From assembly GCA_036655355.1 (NCBI GenBank), contig JAVVQG010000006.1, positions 1 to 64,000 of the forward strand: 64,000 bases of DNA. Reading direction: 5' to 3'. A model generated the notes under the pieces. That model was given only the letters and a program-made list of their open reading frames with translations, searched no databases and was not told the origin of the DNA. The translations under genes and the position numbers were made by a program. Source of the DNA: JAUNSR01 sp036655355 (GTDB lineage Bacteria; Bacteroidota; Bacteroidia; Bacteroidales; JAUNSR01). Shown here in pieces: positions 27,134-37,112 of the stretch (its first letter is position 1; each line of letters opens with the position of its first letter).

Positions 27134-27183
27134 AATATATAGTATTTAAAAATAACAGGAGATGGAATCTCATCGGGCTTTCC

Positions 27184-27191
27184 TATCTTTG
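27184..27191 (+). promoter_or_regulatory. -7 element of DUF4250 gene
   Basis: TATCTTTG fits TAnnTTTG exactly, 47 bases before the ATG at 27239. Confidence 0.5.
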
Positions 27192-27238
27192 CATCTCTTT
27201 TTCAAAAAGCAATATCAATATTATAAAGATAAGACAAG

Positions 27239-27418
27239 ATGGAACAGTTACCGAACGATGTGAACATGCTTTTCAGCTTCATCAATATGAAACTTCGCGA
27301 CGAATATGACTCGTTGGATGAATTATGCCACTCTTTGGACATTGAAGAGAAAGAGTTGGTAGCGAAACTGGCGACCGCCGGATTCGAATACAACCCGCAG
27401 CAAAACAAATTCTGGTAA
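27239..27418 (+). CDS. DUF4250 small protein
   Basis: A 59-residue protein starting MEQLPNDVNMLFSFINMKLR and ending in NKFW. It matches DUF4250: a short helical protein with the opening LPNDVNML...NMKLRD, a helix-turn-helix-like middle (SLDELCHSLDIEEKELVAKL) and a final YNPQQNKFW strand. DNA binding is possible from the helical layout but not shown. It has its own -7 element and is convergent with the DUF2293 gene, 9 bases away. Confidence 0.88.
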   Translation: MEQLPNDVNMLFSFINMKLRDEYDSLDELCHSLDIEEKELVAKLATAGFEYNPQQNKFW

Positions 27419-27427
27419 ACGATCCGT

Positions 27428-28096
27428 TTACCGGAGTGCTTGGCGCAGGGGGCAGTTCGGAAGTAGCGGTTCGCCGTTGCGATACATTTTTAAAAGCTCG
27501 ACGGAACGCTGCGCCAATAGTTGGCGCACTTTTCTGCGCTCCCCTTTGATACGGGCGATCTGCATGTTGTCATAACCCGTTGTCTGGTGACGCATCCAGG
27601 CGATAACGGCTCTGGCTGCACGCTCTTCGATGGGGATGCGTAACGTCCGCGCCACGGTGCCGCTGCCTACCGGAGTGGCATGTTCGCAAATCAGATACGC
27701 CATCCGCTCCGCTTCCTGACGGTAACGGGGATGGAAATTCAGGAACCGGAACACCTCTCCGTAGAAATCATCCACGTATTCGAGTTGTTTCTTCTCGCGA
27801 CGAAGTTTGGCCGCAGTCGCCTTCTTCTGAAACTCCGCTGTTTGACGCGTCGCCTCCATCTCTTGTTTCGCCGCATCGATCAACGCTTTCGGTGCCCAAA
27901 TCCCCTTGGAGATTTTCCGTTTACCCATCTGCACCTGCAGGCGCCAAAACGTTTTGTGCAGGGTCGCTTTCCGCGTAATTCCCGCATCACCCGCCGGAAG
28001 GAATTCCCACCCGATAGGGGGCGTTACCACGCTTCCTTTTTCATCCAATAACGTACCGTTCGGTCCCGGCGTTACGATCTCTATCTGTGAAGTCAT
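27428..28096 (-). CDS. DUF2293-family protein
   Basis: A 222-residue basic cytosolic protein. I place the start at the ATG giving MTSQIEIV; a TTG two codons upstream is less likely. The N-terminal third (GPNGTLLDEKGSVVTPPIGW, then ATLHKTFWRLQVQMGKRKISKGIWAP split across two motifs) and the C-terminal helical DUF2293 region (RHQTTGYDNMQIARIKG) match DUF2293 proteins. The latter part resembles a small basic DNA- or RNA-binding module. Function unknown. Confidence 0.8.
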   Translation of the reverse strand: MTSQIEIVTPGPNGTLLDEKGSVVTPPIGWEFLPAGDAGITRKATLHKTFWRLQVQMGKRKISKGIWAPKALIDAAKQEMEATRQTAEFQKKATAAKLRREKKQLEYVDDFYGEVFRFLNFHPRYRQEAERMAYLICEHATPVGSGTVARTLRIPIEERAARAVIAWMRHQTTGYDNMQIARIKGERRKVRQLLAQRSVELLKMYRNGEPLLPNCPLRQALR

Positions 28097-28321
28097 TTGC
28101 AACTGGTTTTAGTTCGTTAAATATAAGTGCTTTTTTAAGAAGTCGTTTCGTTACCGAATTCGATTTCGTCGAAAAAAGGAAATAATGGAAACGAATATTG
28201 GCAAAATAATCGTTAATCATAAATTAACTGTTAAGTAAATTTAATTATAATCGTATTATAAAGCTTAAATTTTAAATATTGTAACAGTTTTATCATCTTC
28301 GTGGATATAAATTCTTTGTAG

Positions 28322-31300
28322 ATGAAAAAACCAACTTTAAACGCTATTCCACCGAAACACACCCTCTTGGTGGTTCTTCTGTCGCCATTGATGCTCTCGC
28401 AGGGAGTAGCGCACGCAATGACGCTTCCCCAAGGGGAGGGCGAAGCGATTCAGCAAAACACTTCCGTGCTGAGTGCCCAGAAGATCAACCCCACCACCGT
28501 TGAATTACGCCTTGCGGGAAACCAACGCATGATGCTTGATTTCTACGGCGAAAACATTTTCCGCGTATTCCAAGACAACTCGGGCCGCATCCTACGCGAT
28601 CCGGAGGCGACTCCTCCGGCTACCATTTTGGTGGAGAACCCGCGCAAACCGCTTTCATCGCTCGAGATGAACGATAGCGGCAACACGGTAATCGTCAAGA
28701 CGGGAGCGATCGAAGTGCGCATCGATAAACAGAATTCCCGCATGAGTGTCTTGAACCTGAAGAATAACCGCGTGGCTTTTCAAGAAATCGCGCCCGTTAC
28801 GTTTAACGAAAAAAATGTGGAAGTGACCCTGCAGGAACAGCCTCAGGAGTATTTCTACGGCGGCGGTGTTCAGAACGGACGCTTCTCACACAAAGGGAAA
28901 GCGATTGCCATTGAGAACCAGAATAGCTGGACAGACGGCGGCGTGGCTTCTCCGAACCCTTACTACTGGTCGACCAACGGCTACGGGGTGATGTGGCATA
29001 CCTTTAAAAAAGGGAAATACGATTTCGGCGCGAAAGAATCGGGCGTGGTGAAGTTATCGCACGATACCGATTACCTCGACGTATTCTATATGATCAACGA
29101 TACCCCCGTGGCGTTGTTGAACGACTTCTATCAGCTGACCGGAAACCCTGTGCTGTTGCCGAAATTCGGTTTTTACCAGGGACACCTGAACGCTTACAAC
29201 CGCGACTACTGGACCGAGAACGAGAAGGGAATCCTTTTCGAAGACGGCAAGCGTTATAAAGAGAGTCAGAAAGAGAACGGCGGTGTGAAAGAATCACTCA
29301 ACGGCGAGAAGGGCAATTACCAGTTCTCCGCCCGTGCCGTGATCGACCGCTATAAGAACCACGACATGCCGTTCGGTTGGTTGTTGCCAAACGACGGATA
29401 CGGTGCCGGATACGGTCAGACGGAAACATTGGACGGAAACATCCAGAACCTGAAAGAGCTGGGCGAATATGCACAGAAGAACGGGGTGGAGATCGGACTG
29501 TGGACGCAGTCGGACCTGCATCCGAAACCGGAAATCAGCGCCTTGTTGCAGCGCGACATCGTGAAAGAGGTGCGTGATGCGGGCGTTCGCGTTCTGAAAA
29601 CCGACGTAGCCTGGGTAGGTGCCGGGTACTCTTTCGGATTGAACGGAATCGCCGACGTGGCACAGATCATGACCTATTACGGCAATGACAGCCGTCCTTT
29701 CATCATTTCACTCGACGGATGGGCGGGTACCCAACGCTATGCCGGCATCTGGTCCGGCGACCAAACCGGAGGCGTTTGGGAATACATCCGCTTCCACATC
29801 CCGACCTACATCGGATCGGGCTTGTCGGGACAACCGAACATCAGTTCCGATATGGACGGTATCTTCGGCGGTAAGAACCCGATCGTCAACACACGCGACT
29901 TCCAGTGGAAGACCTTCTCGCCGATGGAATTGAACATGGACGGATGGGGAGCGAACGAGAAATACCCGCATGCATTGGGTGAACCGGCCGCATCCATCAA
30001 CCGCTGGTACCTCAAGATGAAAGCCGAACTGATGCCGTACACCTACAGCATCGCAAAAGAGTCTGTAGACGGTATGCCGATGGTTCGCGCCATGTTCCTG
30101 GAATACCCGAACCCCTATACCCTGGGCAAATCCACCCAGTATCAGTTCCTATACGGTCCGAACTTCCTCGTAGCGCCGATCTATCAGGCAACGAAAGCCG
30201 ATACCCTGGGCAACGACCTGCGCAACGGCATCTACCTTCCGCAAGGGGAGTGGATCGACTACTTTAGCGGCGACCGCTATGCCGGGGAAGCGATCGTGAA
30301 TAATTACGAATCGCCGATTTGGAAACTTCCGGTATTCGTGAAAAGCGGGGCGATCATTCCGATGGCCAATCCGAACAACAACCCGTCGGAGATCGACCAA
30401 ACGTTGCGTATCTATGAAATCTATCCCGACGGATACTCCTCCTTTACGGAGTACGACGACGACGGTGTTACCGAAGCGTACCGTTTGGGCCAGGGCGTGA
30501 CCACGCTGATCGAATCGAACGTCGATAAGAAAAACCGCGCTACGGTGACCGTACATCCGACCCGTGGAAATTTCAACGGATTCGAGAATCGTAAACGTAC
30601 CGAATTCCGCATCAATGTAACGGCACAACCGAAAAAAGTAACCGCTTCGGTGGGTAAGAAGAGCGTGAAACTGCAGCAGGTGAACACGCCGGAAGCATTC
30701 GCTCAAGGCGAAAATGTTTACTTCTACGATGCCACTCCGAATCTAAACCGTTTTGCAACACCGGGCAGTGACTTCGCCAAACAGGTGATCACCAAGAACC
30801 CGCAGGTGCTTGTGAAACTGGCTGCCAACGACGTCACCGCCGATCCGACGACCGTGGTGGTGGAAGGGTTCACTTTCGAACCGGCAGACAAACTGCGCGT
30901 TTCGACCGGTGCGCTTACCGCTCCGCAACAGGCTGCCGTTACCGAAGAAAACACCGAAGCCTATACGTTGCTGCCAACCTGGAAACCGGTGGCAAATGCC
31001 GACTATTACGAGATTCAGTTCAACGGACTCACTTACACGACGATCCGCGATACCGAATTGCTCTTTGAAGGTCTAAGTGCCGAAACGCCTTACGACTTTA
31101 AAGTGCGCGCCGTAAATAAAGAGGGTGCTTCAGACTGGGCGAACTTCAGCGCTACCACAAAATCGAATCCGCTTGAATTCGCGATCCAAGGTATCGAAGG
31201 AGAGACTTCTGTGGAGAACCAAGGTGGTCAGCGTGTAAATAAACTCTTCAACTTTGATGAAGCCGATACATGGCACACCAAGTATGGCGAGAAAGCCGTT

Positions 31301-32191
31301 CCGTTTGATTTGATCATGGACCTGAAGAGCATCAACCAATTGGATAAATTCCATTACCTGTCACGCAGCGGCGGTGGAAACGGCGTTTTGAAAACCGGTA
31401 AGGTGTATTACAGCCACGATAAAGAGAATTGGACCGAAGCCGGCGCGTTTGAATGGCCGATAAGCGATGATGCGAAAGTATTCACCTTCACCAACCAGCC
31501 GACAGCACGCTACATCAAATTGGAGGTGACTTCTGCCGTAGGCAATTACGGTTCGGGCCGCGAATTGTATGTATTCAAGGTTCCGGGCACCGAAAGCTAT
31601 TTGCCGGGCGATATCAACAACGACCGTCTGGTGGATATGAATGACTTTACGTCTTACATGAACTATACCGGTTTGAGAAGCGGCGATTCAGACTTCGAAG
31701 GGTACATCAGCAATGGCGACCTGAATAAAAACGGATTGATCGATTCGTACGATATCTCTGTAGTGGGTACCCGCATCCGCGGAGGTGCCAAAGCGGCAGA
31801 TACCGATCAAGCGGCAGGTAAGCTCGAAATGAGTACGGCGAAGAAAAGCTATGCCAAAGATGAATTGATCGAGGTGCGTGTCAAAGGGATCGGATTGAAA
31901 GACGTGAATGCGTTGAGTATGGCGATTCCATACAATCAGCAGGAGCTTGAGTTCGCAGGCGTTGAATCGCTGAACACCGGAAAGATGGAGAATCTGACCT
32001 ACGACCGTCTGCATAGCAACGGAACCAAAGCGTTGTATCCAACCTTTGTGAACGTCGGCGATCAGGAGACGCTGAACGGCGATCAGGAGTTGTTCATTTT
32101 GAAATTCAAAGCGAAACAGCCGGTTAAATTCAACCTGAAAGCACAAGACGGTATGTTGGTGGATAAATCACTGCATACGGTTAAATTCTGA
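28322..32191 (+). CDS. Multidomain GH31 glycosidase with Fn3, F5/8C and dockerin-like modules
   Basis: A 1289-residue secreted enzyme (signal peptide about 1-32). The GH31 barrel has nucleophile Asp 428 in KTDVAWVGAGYSF and acid Asp 480 in WSGDQ. Following domains: C-terminal GH31 beta domains, a fibronectin type III (about 870-950), an F5/8 type C carbohydrate-binding module (about 955-1085), a dockerin-like calcium repeat pair (GDINNDRLVDMNDF and GDLNKNGLIDSYDI) and a final cohesin-like domain. This architecture and the loops around the acid recall GH31 alpha-N-acetylgalactosaminidases (Nag31) more than alpha-glucosidases, from memory. Mucin or host-glycan use is inferred. Monocistronic, ending in a strong terminator. 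Confidence 0.92.
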   Translation: MKKPTLNAIPPKHTLLVVLLSPLMLSQGVAHAMTLPQGEGEAIQQNTSVLSAQKINPTTVELRLAGNQRMMLDFYGENIFRVFQDNSGRILRDPEATPPATILVENPRKPLSSLEMNDSGNTVIVKTGAIEVRIDKQNSRMSVLNLKNNRVAFQEIAPVTFNEKNVEVTLQEQPQEYFYGGGVQNGRFSHKGKAIAIENQNSWTDGGVASPNPYYWSTNGYGVMWHTFKKGKYDFGAKESGVVKLSHDTDYLDVFYMINDTPVALLNDFYQLTGNPVLLPKFGFYQGHLNAYNRDYWTENEKGILFEDGKRYKESQKENGGVKESLNGEKGNYQFSARAVIDRYKNHDMPFGWLLPNDGYGAGYGQTETLDGNIQNLKELGEYAQKNGVEIGLWTQSDLHPKPEISALLQRDIVKEVRDAGVRVLKTDVAWVGAGYSFGLNGIADVAQIMTYYGNDSRPFIISLDGWAGTQRYAGIWSGDQTGGVWEYIRFHIPTYIGSGLSGQPNISSDMDGIFGGKNPIVNTRDFQWKTFSPMELNMDGWGANEKYPHALGEPAASINRWYLKMKAELMPYTYSIAKESVDGMPMVRAMFLEYPNPYTLGKSTQYQFLYGPNFLVAPIYQATKADTLGNDLRNGIYLPQGEWIDYFSGDRYAGEAIVNNYESPIWKLPVFVKSGAIIPMANPNNNPSEIDQTLRIYEIYPDGYSSFTEYDDDGVTEAYRLGQGVTTLIESNVDKKNRATVTVHPTRGNFNGFENRKRTEFRINVTAQPKKVTASVGKKSVKLQQVNTPEAFAQGENVYFYDATPNLNRFATPGSDFAKQVITKNPQVLVKLAANDVTADPTTVVVEGFTFEPADKLRVSTGALTAPQQAAVTEENTEAYTLLPTWKPVANADYYEIQFNGLTYTTIRDTELLFEGLSAETPYDFKVRAVNKEGASDWANFSATTKSNPLEFAIQGIEGETSVENQGGQRVNKLFNFDEADTWHTKYGEKAVPFDLIMDLKSINQLDKFHYLSRSGGGNGVLKTGKVYYSHDKENWTEAGAFEWPISDDAKVFTFTNQPTARYIKLEVTSAVGNYGSGRELYVFKVPGTESYLPGDINNDRLVDMNDFTSYMNYTGLRSGDSDFEGYISNGDLNKNGLIDSYDISVVGTRIRGGAKAADTDQAAGKLEMSTAKKSYAKDELIEVRVKGIGLKDVNALSMAIPYNQQELEFAGVESLNTGKMENLTYDRLHSNGTKALYPTFVNVGDQETLNGDQELFILKFKAKQPVKFNLKAQDGMLVDKSLHTVKF

Positions 32192-32213
32192 TAAAGAGGT
32201 TTCTTTACATAAG

Positions 32214-32250
32214 CAGGCCCCAAAATGTCACATGTACATTTTGGGGCCTG
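32214..32250. terminator. Bidirectional terminator after GH31
   Basis: Inverted repeat CAGGCCCCAAAATGT / ACATTTTGGGGCCTG with a 7-base loop, followed by T-rich sequence. Confidence 0.9.
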
Positions 32251-32293
32251 TTCTTATTATAGGAATGCAATCACCAAGGAATGCAATCCCCCC

Positions 32294-33757
32294 TTAGGAG
32301 TGCAACAACGATACCTCTTCCGGGCGTTTGTCTAAAACCGTTTCAAGGGCCCAGCCGATGAAATAGCCGGCTAGGGAACCGATCGGCCCGATGATCCATG
32401 CCGATACCGGAATGTCGGCGTACCAACGAAAGAAAGAGATTCCGGTCAGGTCGAAGCAACTTCCCGCATATTCGCGCGTCGCCCAGATCACCAAACCGAG
32501 TCCCATCGCCCAATACGCGCCGATTACGCTGGGACGTTTGTGGTAGATCGCCGCAAAGGTCGGAACCAGGATGCATACGAGCGCCACGATCGACGAATCG
32601 CCCACCAATTCATAGATGTCTTTGTTTGACATCGCCATAAATGTGGAGATCGCGGAAACGATCAGGATACTCATCTTAACGGTTACCAAGTGCAACTTCG
32701 TATCTGATTTCTGACTCAACGGCTTGATGATGTTTTCCGCAAGAATGGTGGAAGGGGCCAGCAACGCACCCGAACAGGTTGACATGATGGCCGAAAGCAA
32801 CGCACCGAAGAACATGATCTGCACGAACAAAGGGGAGTGGGTCAGCACCATCTGCGGAATCACCTCCTGCAGATCCACCGTTGCCGAATTCAGGATTTCC
32901 GGATAGAGCAGACGGGCACAAAGCGCGATAGTCAGCGGAAAGATGGAGAAAACCAGATACATCGCCGCTCCGGCATACGTGGAACGAACCGCTGATTTTA
33001 CGTTGCGTGACGCATTGATACGTTGAAAAATATCCTGTGAGGCGAGTGAACCCAGACCGATTACAATCCAAGCCGACACCCATTCGTTGATGGCATGCGG
33101 ATCTTTATCCGGTAAGAACTGGAAATGTTTGGCAGGCGCCTGTGCGATCACCTCCTGAATGCCGCCCACCTGATCTACCATCAGATATGCCAGGGTACCC
33201 AGTCCGAGGATGATCACGATCGACTGCACGAAATCTGAGATCGAAATCGCCCACATTCCGCCGAAGAAGGTGTAGATCGTTACGATCACCGAAGCCAGCA
33301 GAATGGCGATCTGTTGATCGATCCCGAAGATGATGTTCAGCGAGATGGCGAGTGCCACCAGCTGTGCGGCAACGAATCCGAAGAACGTGAAGAGCATCAG
33401 CACGGAACTGATGATCTCCGCTTTCTTTCCGTACGCCTTGGCAAAAAGGTCGCCCAGCGTCAGGATATTGCGTTTATAGAGGGGACGAGCAAGAAACAAA
33501 CCGTACAGGATCAGACACAACGCGCTTCCCAGCGGATCTTCGATCACACCCAGAATACCCTCTTCCACGAATCGGCCCGAAGCACCGAAAACCGTTTCGG
33601 CACCGAACCACAGCGCAAACAGAGCGAATGAGTTGAAGATAAATGGCAATCCGCGGCCTGTATTTACGAAATCGTTCGTGTTTTTGATAAAGCGGGTGGC
33701 ATAGAAACCGATACCAACGGTAATCATCAGATAAATAACAACAAAAAATGCGAGCAT
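32294..33757 (-). CDS. Sodium:solute symporter (SSS family)
   Basis: A 487-residue inner-membrane protein with about 13 transmembrane helices, starting MLAFFVVIYLMITVGIGFYA. It matches the SSSF family: NTNDFVNTGRGLPF after helix 1, FFGGMWAISISDFVQSIVI in the middle, ASQDIFQRINASRNVKSA, and FGALLSAIMSTCSGALLAPS in the core helix. Substrate unknown; relatives carry sugars, sialic acid, proline or carboxylates. It faces the GH31 gene. Importing a sugar released by that enzyme is a guess. Confidence 0.93.
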   Translation of the reverse strand: MLAFFVVIYLMITVGIGFYATRFIKNTNDFVNTGRGLPFIFNSFALFALWFGAETVFGASGRFVEEGILGVIEDPLGSALCLILYGLFLARPLYKRNILTLGDLFAKAYGKKAEIISSVLMLFTFFGFVAAQLVALAISLNIIFGIDQQIAILLASVIVTIYTFFGGMWAISISDFVQSIVIILGLGTLAYLMVDQVGGIQEVIAQAPAKHFQFLPDKDPHAINEWVSAWIVIGLGSLASQDIFQRINASRNVKSAVRSTYAGAAMYLVFSIFPLTIALCARLLYPEILNSATVDLQEVIPQMVLTHSPLFVQIMFFGALLSAIMSTCSGALLAPSTILAENIIKPLSQKSDTKLHLVTVKMSILIVSAISTFMAMSNKDIYELVGDSSIVALVCILVPTFAAIYHKRPSVIGAYWAMGLGLVIWATREYAGSCFDLTGISFFRWYADIPVSAWIIGPIGSLAGYFIGWALETVLDKRPEEVSLLHS

Positions 33758-33912
33758 TTCTAAGCAGGGATTAAAGATTTTAATTGAAATGAGCCGGCAA
33801 TCATCCTAATTTTTAATTGCGGCGCAAAGATAGAAATACTCTTAGTGCGATTTTGTTTTTTATACACAAGAATACAGTTAATTGTATTATTATTTGCAAA
33901 AATGCATTAATA

Positions 33913-34029
33913 ATGAATTTGTATACGAAAGTATCGGGATAAAGCTGAACGCAACGTTGTTGAACGAAACGTTCAGCGGATGTCAATCGATTTTTGTAAG
34001 GGCGGATCCCTTGTGTTCGGCGATGTGAT
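33913..34029. repeat. 117-bp direct repeat, copy A
   Basis: Identical to 37113-37229 except for one base (T at 33940, G at 37140), exactly 3200 bp apart. It contains the last 15 codons plus stop of the DUF2945 gene and about 70 bp of its downstream DNA, including the hairpin GCTGAACG...CGTTCAGC. The helicase gene begins 20 bp beyond this copy. It looks like the scar of an insertion event at the 3' end of that gene. Confidence 0.95.
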
Positions 34030-34048
34030 TAATCCAACGTAACGGTTT

Positions 34049-36823
34049 CTATATCAATTCCATTAGTTTATCTACGATAATTTTGCGCTCGTTGCTTCCC
34101 GTGGTGGATAGTCTGACCAGAGGGAGGGCGTACAGGCGCAGGATGCGATCTTTTTTGCGGTCTCTCTCGTATTGCGCTCCCCCTTGTTGGTGGTATGCAT
34201 ATCCGTCTGTTTCAATGGCCAGAACCGCCTTTTTGCCCACTCGGTTGTAGATCAGGAAGTCGAGATGCGTAGCGCTATGCGAGGCATATCGTCGCTCCTC
34301 CTCATTTAGAACGGAGAAATCGCGGATCAGCATTTTCAGCGAAAGGTGGCAAATCACATCCAAATGTCGGAACTGCGGGTTTTGGCGTAAGATATCCCGA
34401 ATCAGGGCATACGTGAGATTCTCAGAGTCGTACGCAGAGATCCGTTTGTACCGCTTCAGATAATTGATGCGTGCCGCGGTATACTGTTTATAAAGCAGGT
34501 CGTACACCGAATGAATCTTGCTGGTTGAAACCGTGCAGTTCTCATATTCGATGTAAGCCATTAGGTCGGTGATATTCCCCGAGCGCGACTGGGGATTGCC
34601 CGATACCACCAGTTGAAATTTCTCTTTGGCACGAGACACGGCGACGTTCAGCAGATTCGGATCATCTGCGAAGGAGGTGATTTGATCGTCCACAACGCTC
34701 ATGATGATGGCCTCTTTCTCGCGTCCCTGGAATTTATGTACCGTCGCCACGTCAACGCCCTCGCCGAGGTTTGCCGAAAGGGCGTTCACCTGATCGTTGA
34801 AAGGGGAGATGATACCGATTTCAGAGCTTTTGTAAGGAAGCCGGGGGAGAACCTCTGCGCGGATCACATCGATTTCCCGTTGATTGACATGTTTGCGGGA
34901 GTGATTGCCCACTACCGTTTTGATTGCGCTGATCACCTCTTTCTCCCCTTTGTCTTTCGTCATGATCAGGAGATTGCCTCCGTAAAACTTCTGGTTGCAG
35001 AAATTTATGATCTTCGGGTGACAGCGGTAATGTTCGCGCAACAAGGTTTGCGGAACGTTGGGCATCACCTTGCAGAGCGCTTCGAGGAAGCTGTTCTTCG
35101 CACAATCGTATCCTTCGGGGAGGTCGTATTTGCGGAAAATCGCATCAAGTTTGATATGATCCTCGTTCGTCACCACATTCGGAAGCTGGAGCGAATCGCC
35201 CACGATGATCACGTTTCGGGCACACGACAAGGCGAGTGCTCCCGTCTCGATCGACACCTGTGAGGCTTCATCCATGATGAGGTAGTCGTACACCGTATTG
35301 GGATTCAGACTGCTGCGCGATGAAAAAGTGGTACTAAGAATCACGGGATATTCGCGAAGCACCTTTTTAGAATTCCCTCTGAGATCGTTCCCCTCGAAAA
35401 TGGGACGCTCGGGTTTGGCTTGGAACCGCTCGAACAACTTATGTTTCAGGAATAGCAACGAACTATCGGATAGATCGCGTGTGAGCGCATCCGCATTTTT
35501 CGTCGCCAGGAACTGTTCGAGTCGTTCGATCTCTTGGCGCAACTCCTTATCGCGCGCTTCGTAGAAGGCACTCTGCAGCTTAGCGATGACGGTGGGAGCT
35601 TCGCGGTTGAAGAGTTGCGGGTCGTAAATCCGGAAAAAGAACCTGCTTTTCAGGCGTAGGTAGATCCACTTGCCCCATTGCAGGAGATTCTCGAGGGATA
35701 GATCGTCGAGTCGGGGCTGCTGTTCAGCCATCAGCTGGTATTCGTTCCACAGGTCAATCAGGTCCGACGAGGGAATGGATCGTAGGAAAACGATCTCTTT
35801 CTCATCCGGACGCCGTTCGCTGCGGAAATGTTCCCACTCCGTCTCCAACGCCTGCAGCTCCTGTCGCGCTTGGGCCAGTCGCTCCTGTTTTGCAAAAATA
35901 GCGTGCAGCAGCTCGCTCTTCCGGCGAATCGTATCGATGAATTCGGGACGTTCCGCCTTTTGGTTTTGCCAAGAAGGGATGGATTGGGGAAAGCGTTTGA
36001 CGGTTCGCTGTTGGGCTATGAAAATATCTTTGTTATCCTTTTTACCCAGAAAGGCCACAAGGTATCCGAGTTCCTGTTTTTCCAGTTTCTCGGCCACATT
36101 CACGATCGCGGAGTTATTATTGGATACCACTTGAACGGTTTTGCCGCTGATCAGGATGTTTGCGATAATGTTGAGGATGGTTTGCGTCTTGCCCGTTCCC
36201 GGTGGACCTTGGATCACGCTGATTTGATTTTCGAATGCGCTTTTGACGGCTTTCAATTGACTTGCATTGCTGCCAAAGGGGTAAATCAACGTAGGGGAGG
36301 TGTAGGTGCGCGTTTCCACATCGAGCGGATTGAGAAAATTAGCTAGGGCGGTATCTTTGCGGATCATCTCTATGGCGTTGTACTGCTCGGCAAGGATGCG
36401 TATTCCCTCTTTTGAGACCAATGGATTTTCTCCCGCCACCTCCTTGAGATAGTCAAAGACGATTTTCGAAGCGCGGTCTTTCAGACATGAATGGACCACG
36501 TGGATATTCTTTCCGAGGTAATCTGTCTCTTCGCCCTCTTGGAAACGTACATGCCAATAGGTGGAGGTGCCGTGGCTGAATACCGAGATGGTTTCGATCT
36601 TGTTGAGTTCCCTCGATTTGTGATAGAGAACACATCTCTTCGGATCCGGCTTCTCGGGATTGGTGAGCCAAATGATTTTCTCTTCCGAGAATTTATATTC
36701 GGTCTTATTATTTTTGAATACCACGAGATAGCGATCGTCCACGACGCTGTAGCGACAGCTCTCAATCTGAGCCGTCACGATTTCGTTTTTAATAATTATA
36801 AGATTTTCGATCGTACTAATCAT
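34049..36823 (-). CDS. UPF1-like SF1 helicase with C-terminal nuclease domain
   Basis: A 924-residue protein. Helicase motifs: Walker A GPPGTGKT at 206-213, Walker B MDEASQ, GDSLQLP, REHYRCHP, and VHKFQGREKEAII with NVAVSRAKE (motifs V and VI) of the DNA2/NAM7/UPF1 type. The last 80 residues resemble a PD-(D/E)XK nuclease of the DUF2726/DUF559 kind: HLDFLIYN, then VLAIETDGYAYH and DRKKDRILRL. The N-terminal 190 residues are unassigned. Similar helicase-nuclease fusions occur in anti-phage islands, so defence is plausible. It is the only gene between two 117-bp direct repeats, which suggests it was acquired as a unit. Single gene, no transposase. Confidence 0.88.
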   Translation of the reverse strand: MISTIENLIIIKNEIVTAQIESCRYSVVDDRYLVVFKNNKTEYKFSEEKIIWLTNPEKPDPKRCVLYHKSRELNKIETISVFSHGTSTYWHVRFQEGEETDYLGKNIHVVHSCLKDRASKIVFDYLKEVAGENPLVSKEGIRILAEQYNAIEMIRKDTALANFLNPLDVETRTYTSPTLIYPFGSNASQLKAVKSAFENQISVIQGPPGTGKTQTILNIIANILISGKTVQVVSNNNSAIVNVAEKLEKQELGYLVAFLGKKDNKDIFIAQQRTVKRFPQSIPSWQNQKAERPEFIDTIRRKSELLHAIFAKQERLAQARQELQALETEWEHFRSERRPDEKEIVFLRSIPSSDLIDLWNEYQLMAEQQPRLDDLSLENLLQWGKWIYLRLKSRFFFRIYDPQLFNREAPTVIAKLQSAFYEARDKELRQEIERLEQFLATKNADALTRDLSDSSLLFLKHKLFERFQAKPERPIFEGNDLRGNSKKVLREYPVILSTTFSSRSSLNPNTVYDYLIMDEASQVSIETGALALSCARNVIIVGDSLQLPNVVTNEDHIKLDAIFRKYDLPEGYDCAKNSFLEALCKVMPNVPQTLLREHYRCHPKIINFCNQKFYGGNLLIMTKDKGEKEVISAIKTVVGNHSRKHVNQREIDVIRAEVLPRLPYKSSEIGIISPFNDQVNALSANLGEGVDVATVHKFQGREKEAIIMSVVDDQITSFADDPNLLNVAVSRAKEKFQLVVSGNPQSRSGNITDLMAYIEYENCTVSTSKIHSVYDLLYKQYTAARINYLKRYKRISAYDSENLTYALIRDILRQNPQFRHLDVICHLSLKMLIRDFSVLNEEERRYASHSATHLDFLIYNRVGKKAVLAIETDGYAYHQQGGAQYERDRKKDRILRLYALPLVRLSTTGSNERKIIVDKLMELI

Positions 36824-37112
36824 CTCATTTGCAATTTAGGAAAGTAAAGGAAAAGGGGCGCAAGATAGCAGTTATTTGTCGGGGAGGATGTTTTTTTAGT
36901 TTTGTTTGCGTTCAAATCAAACAAGCCTTTCTCAATGGTTTTTATTAAAACAGTGATTCACAATGCTCTCCTGCTCGAAAGATTTGCAGTGTCCGGAATT
37001 AAACCAAACAGAAACTAAAATGACAGACTTTTCAAAGAACTCGTTGAGTTTGCGGCTATTGCCGCTCAGCTCCAATATTGGAATTTATCGAATTTAATAA
37101 CGAACTATTAGG
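36824..37112. other. Right end of inserted segment, no clear gene
   Basis: A 289-base gene-free stretch between the helicase start and repeat copy B. It must hold the helicase promoter. A short frame on the plus strand near 37022-37110 translates to DRLFKELVEFAAIAAQLQYW and then stops after ten more residues. It could be the tail of a lost gene. No terminal inverted repeats match the left end. Confidence 0.4.
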
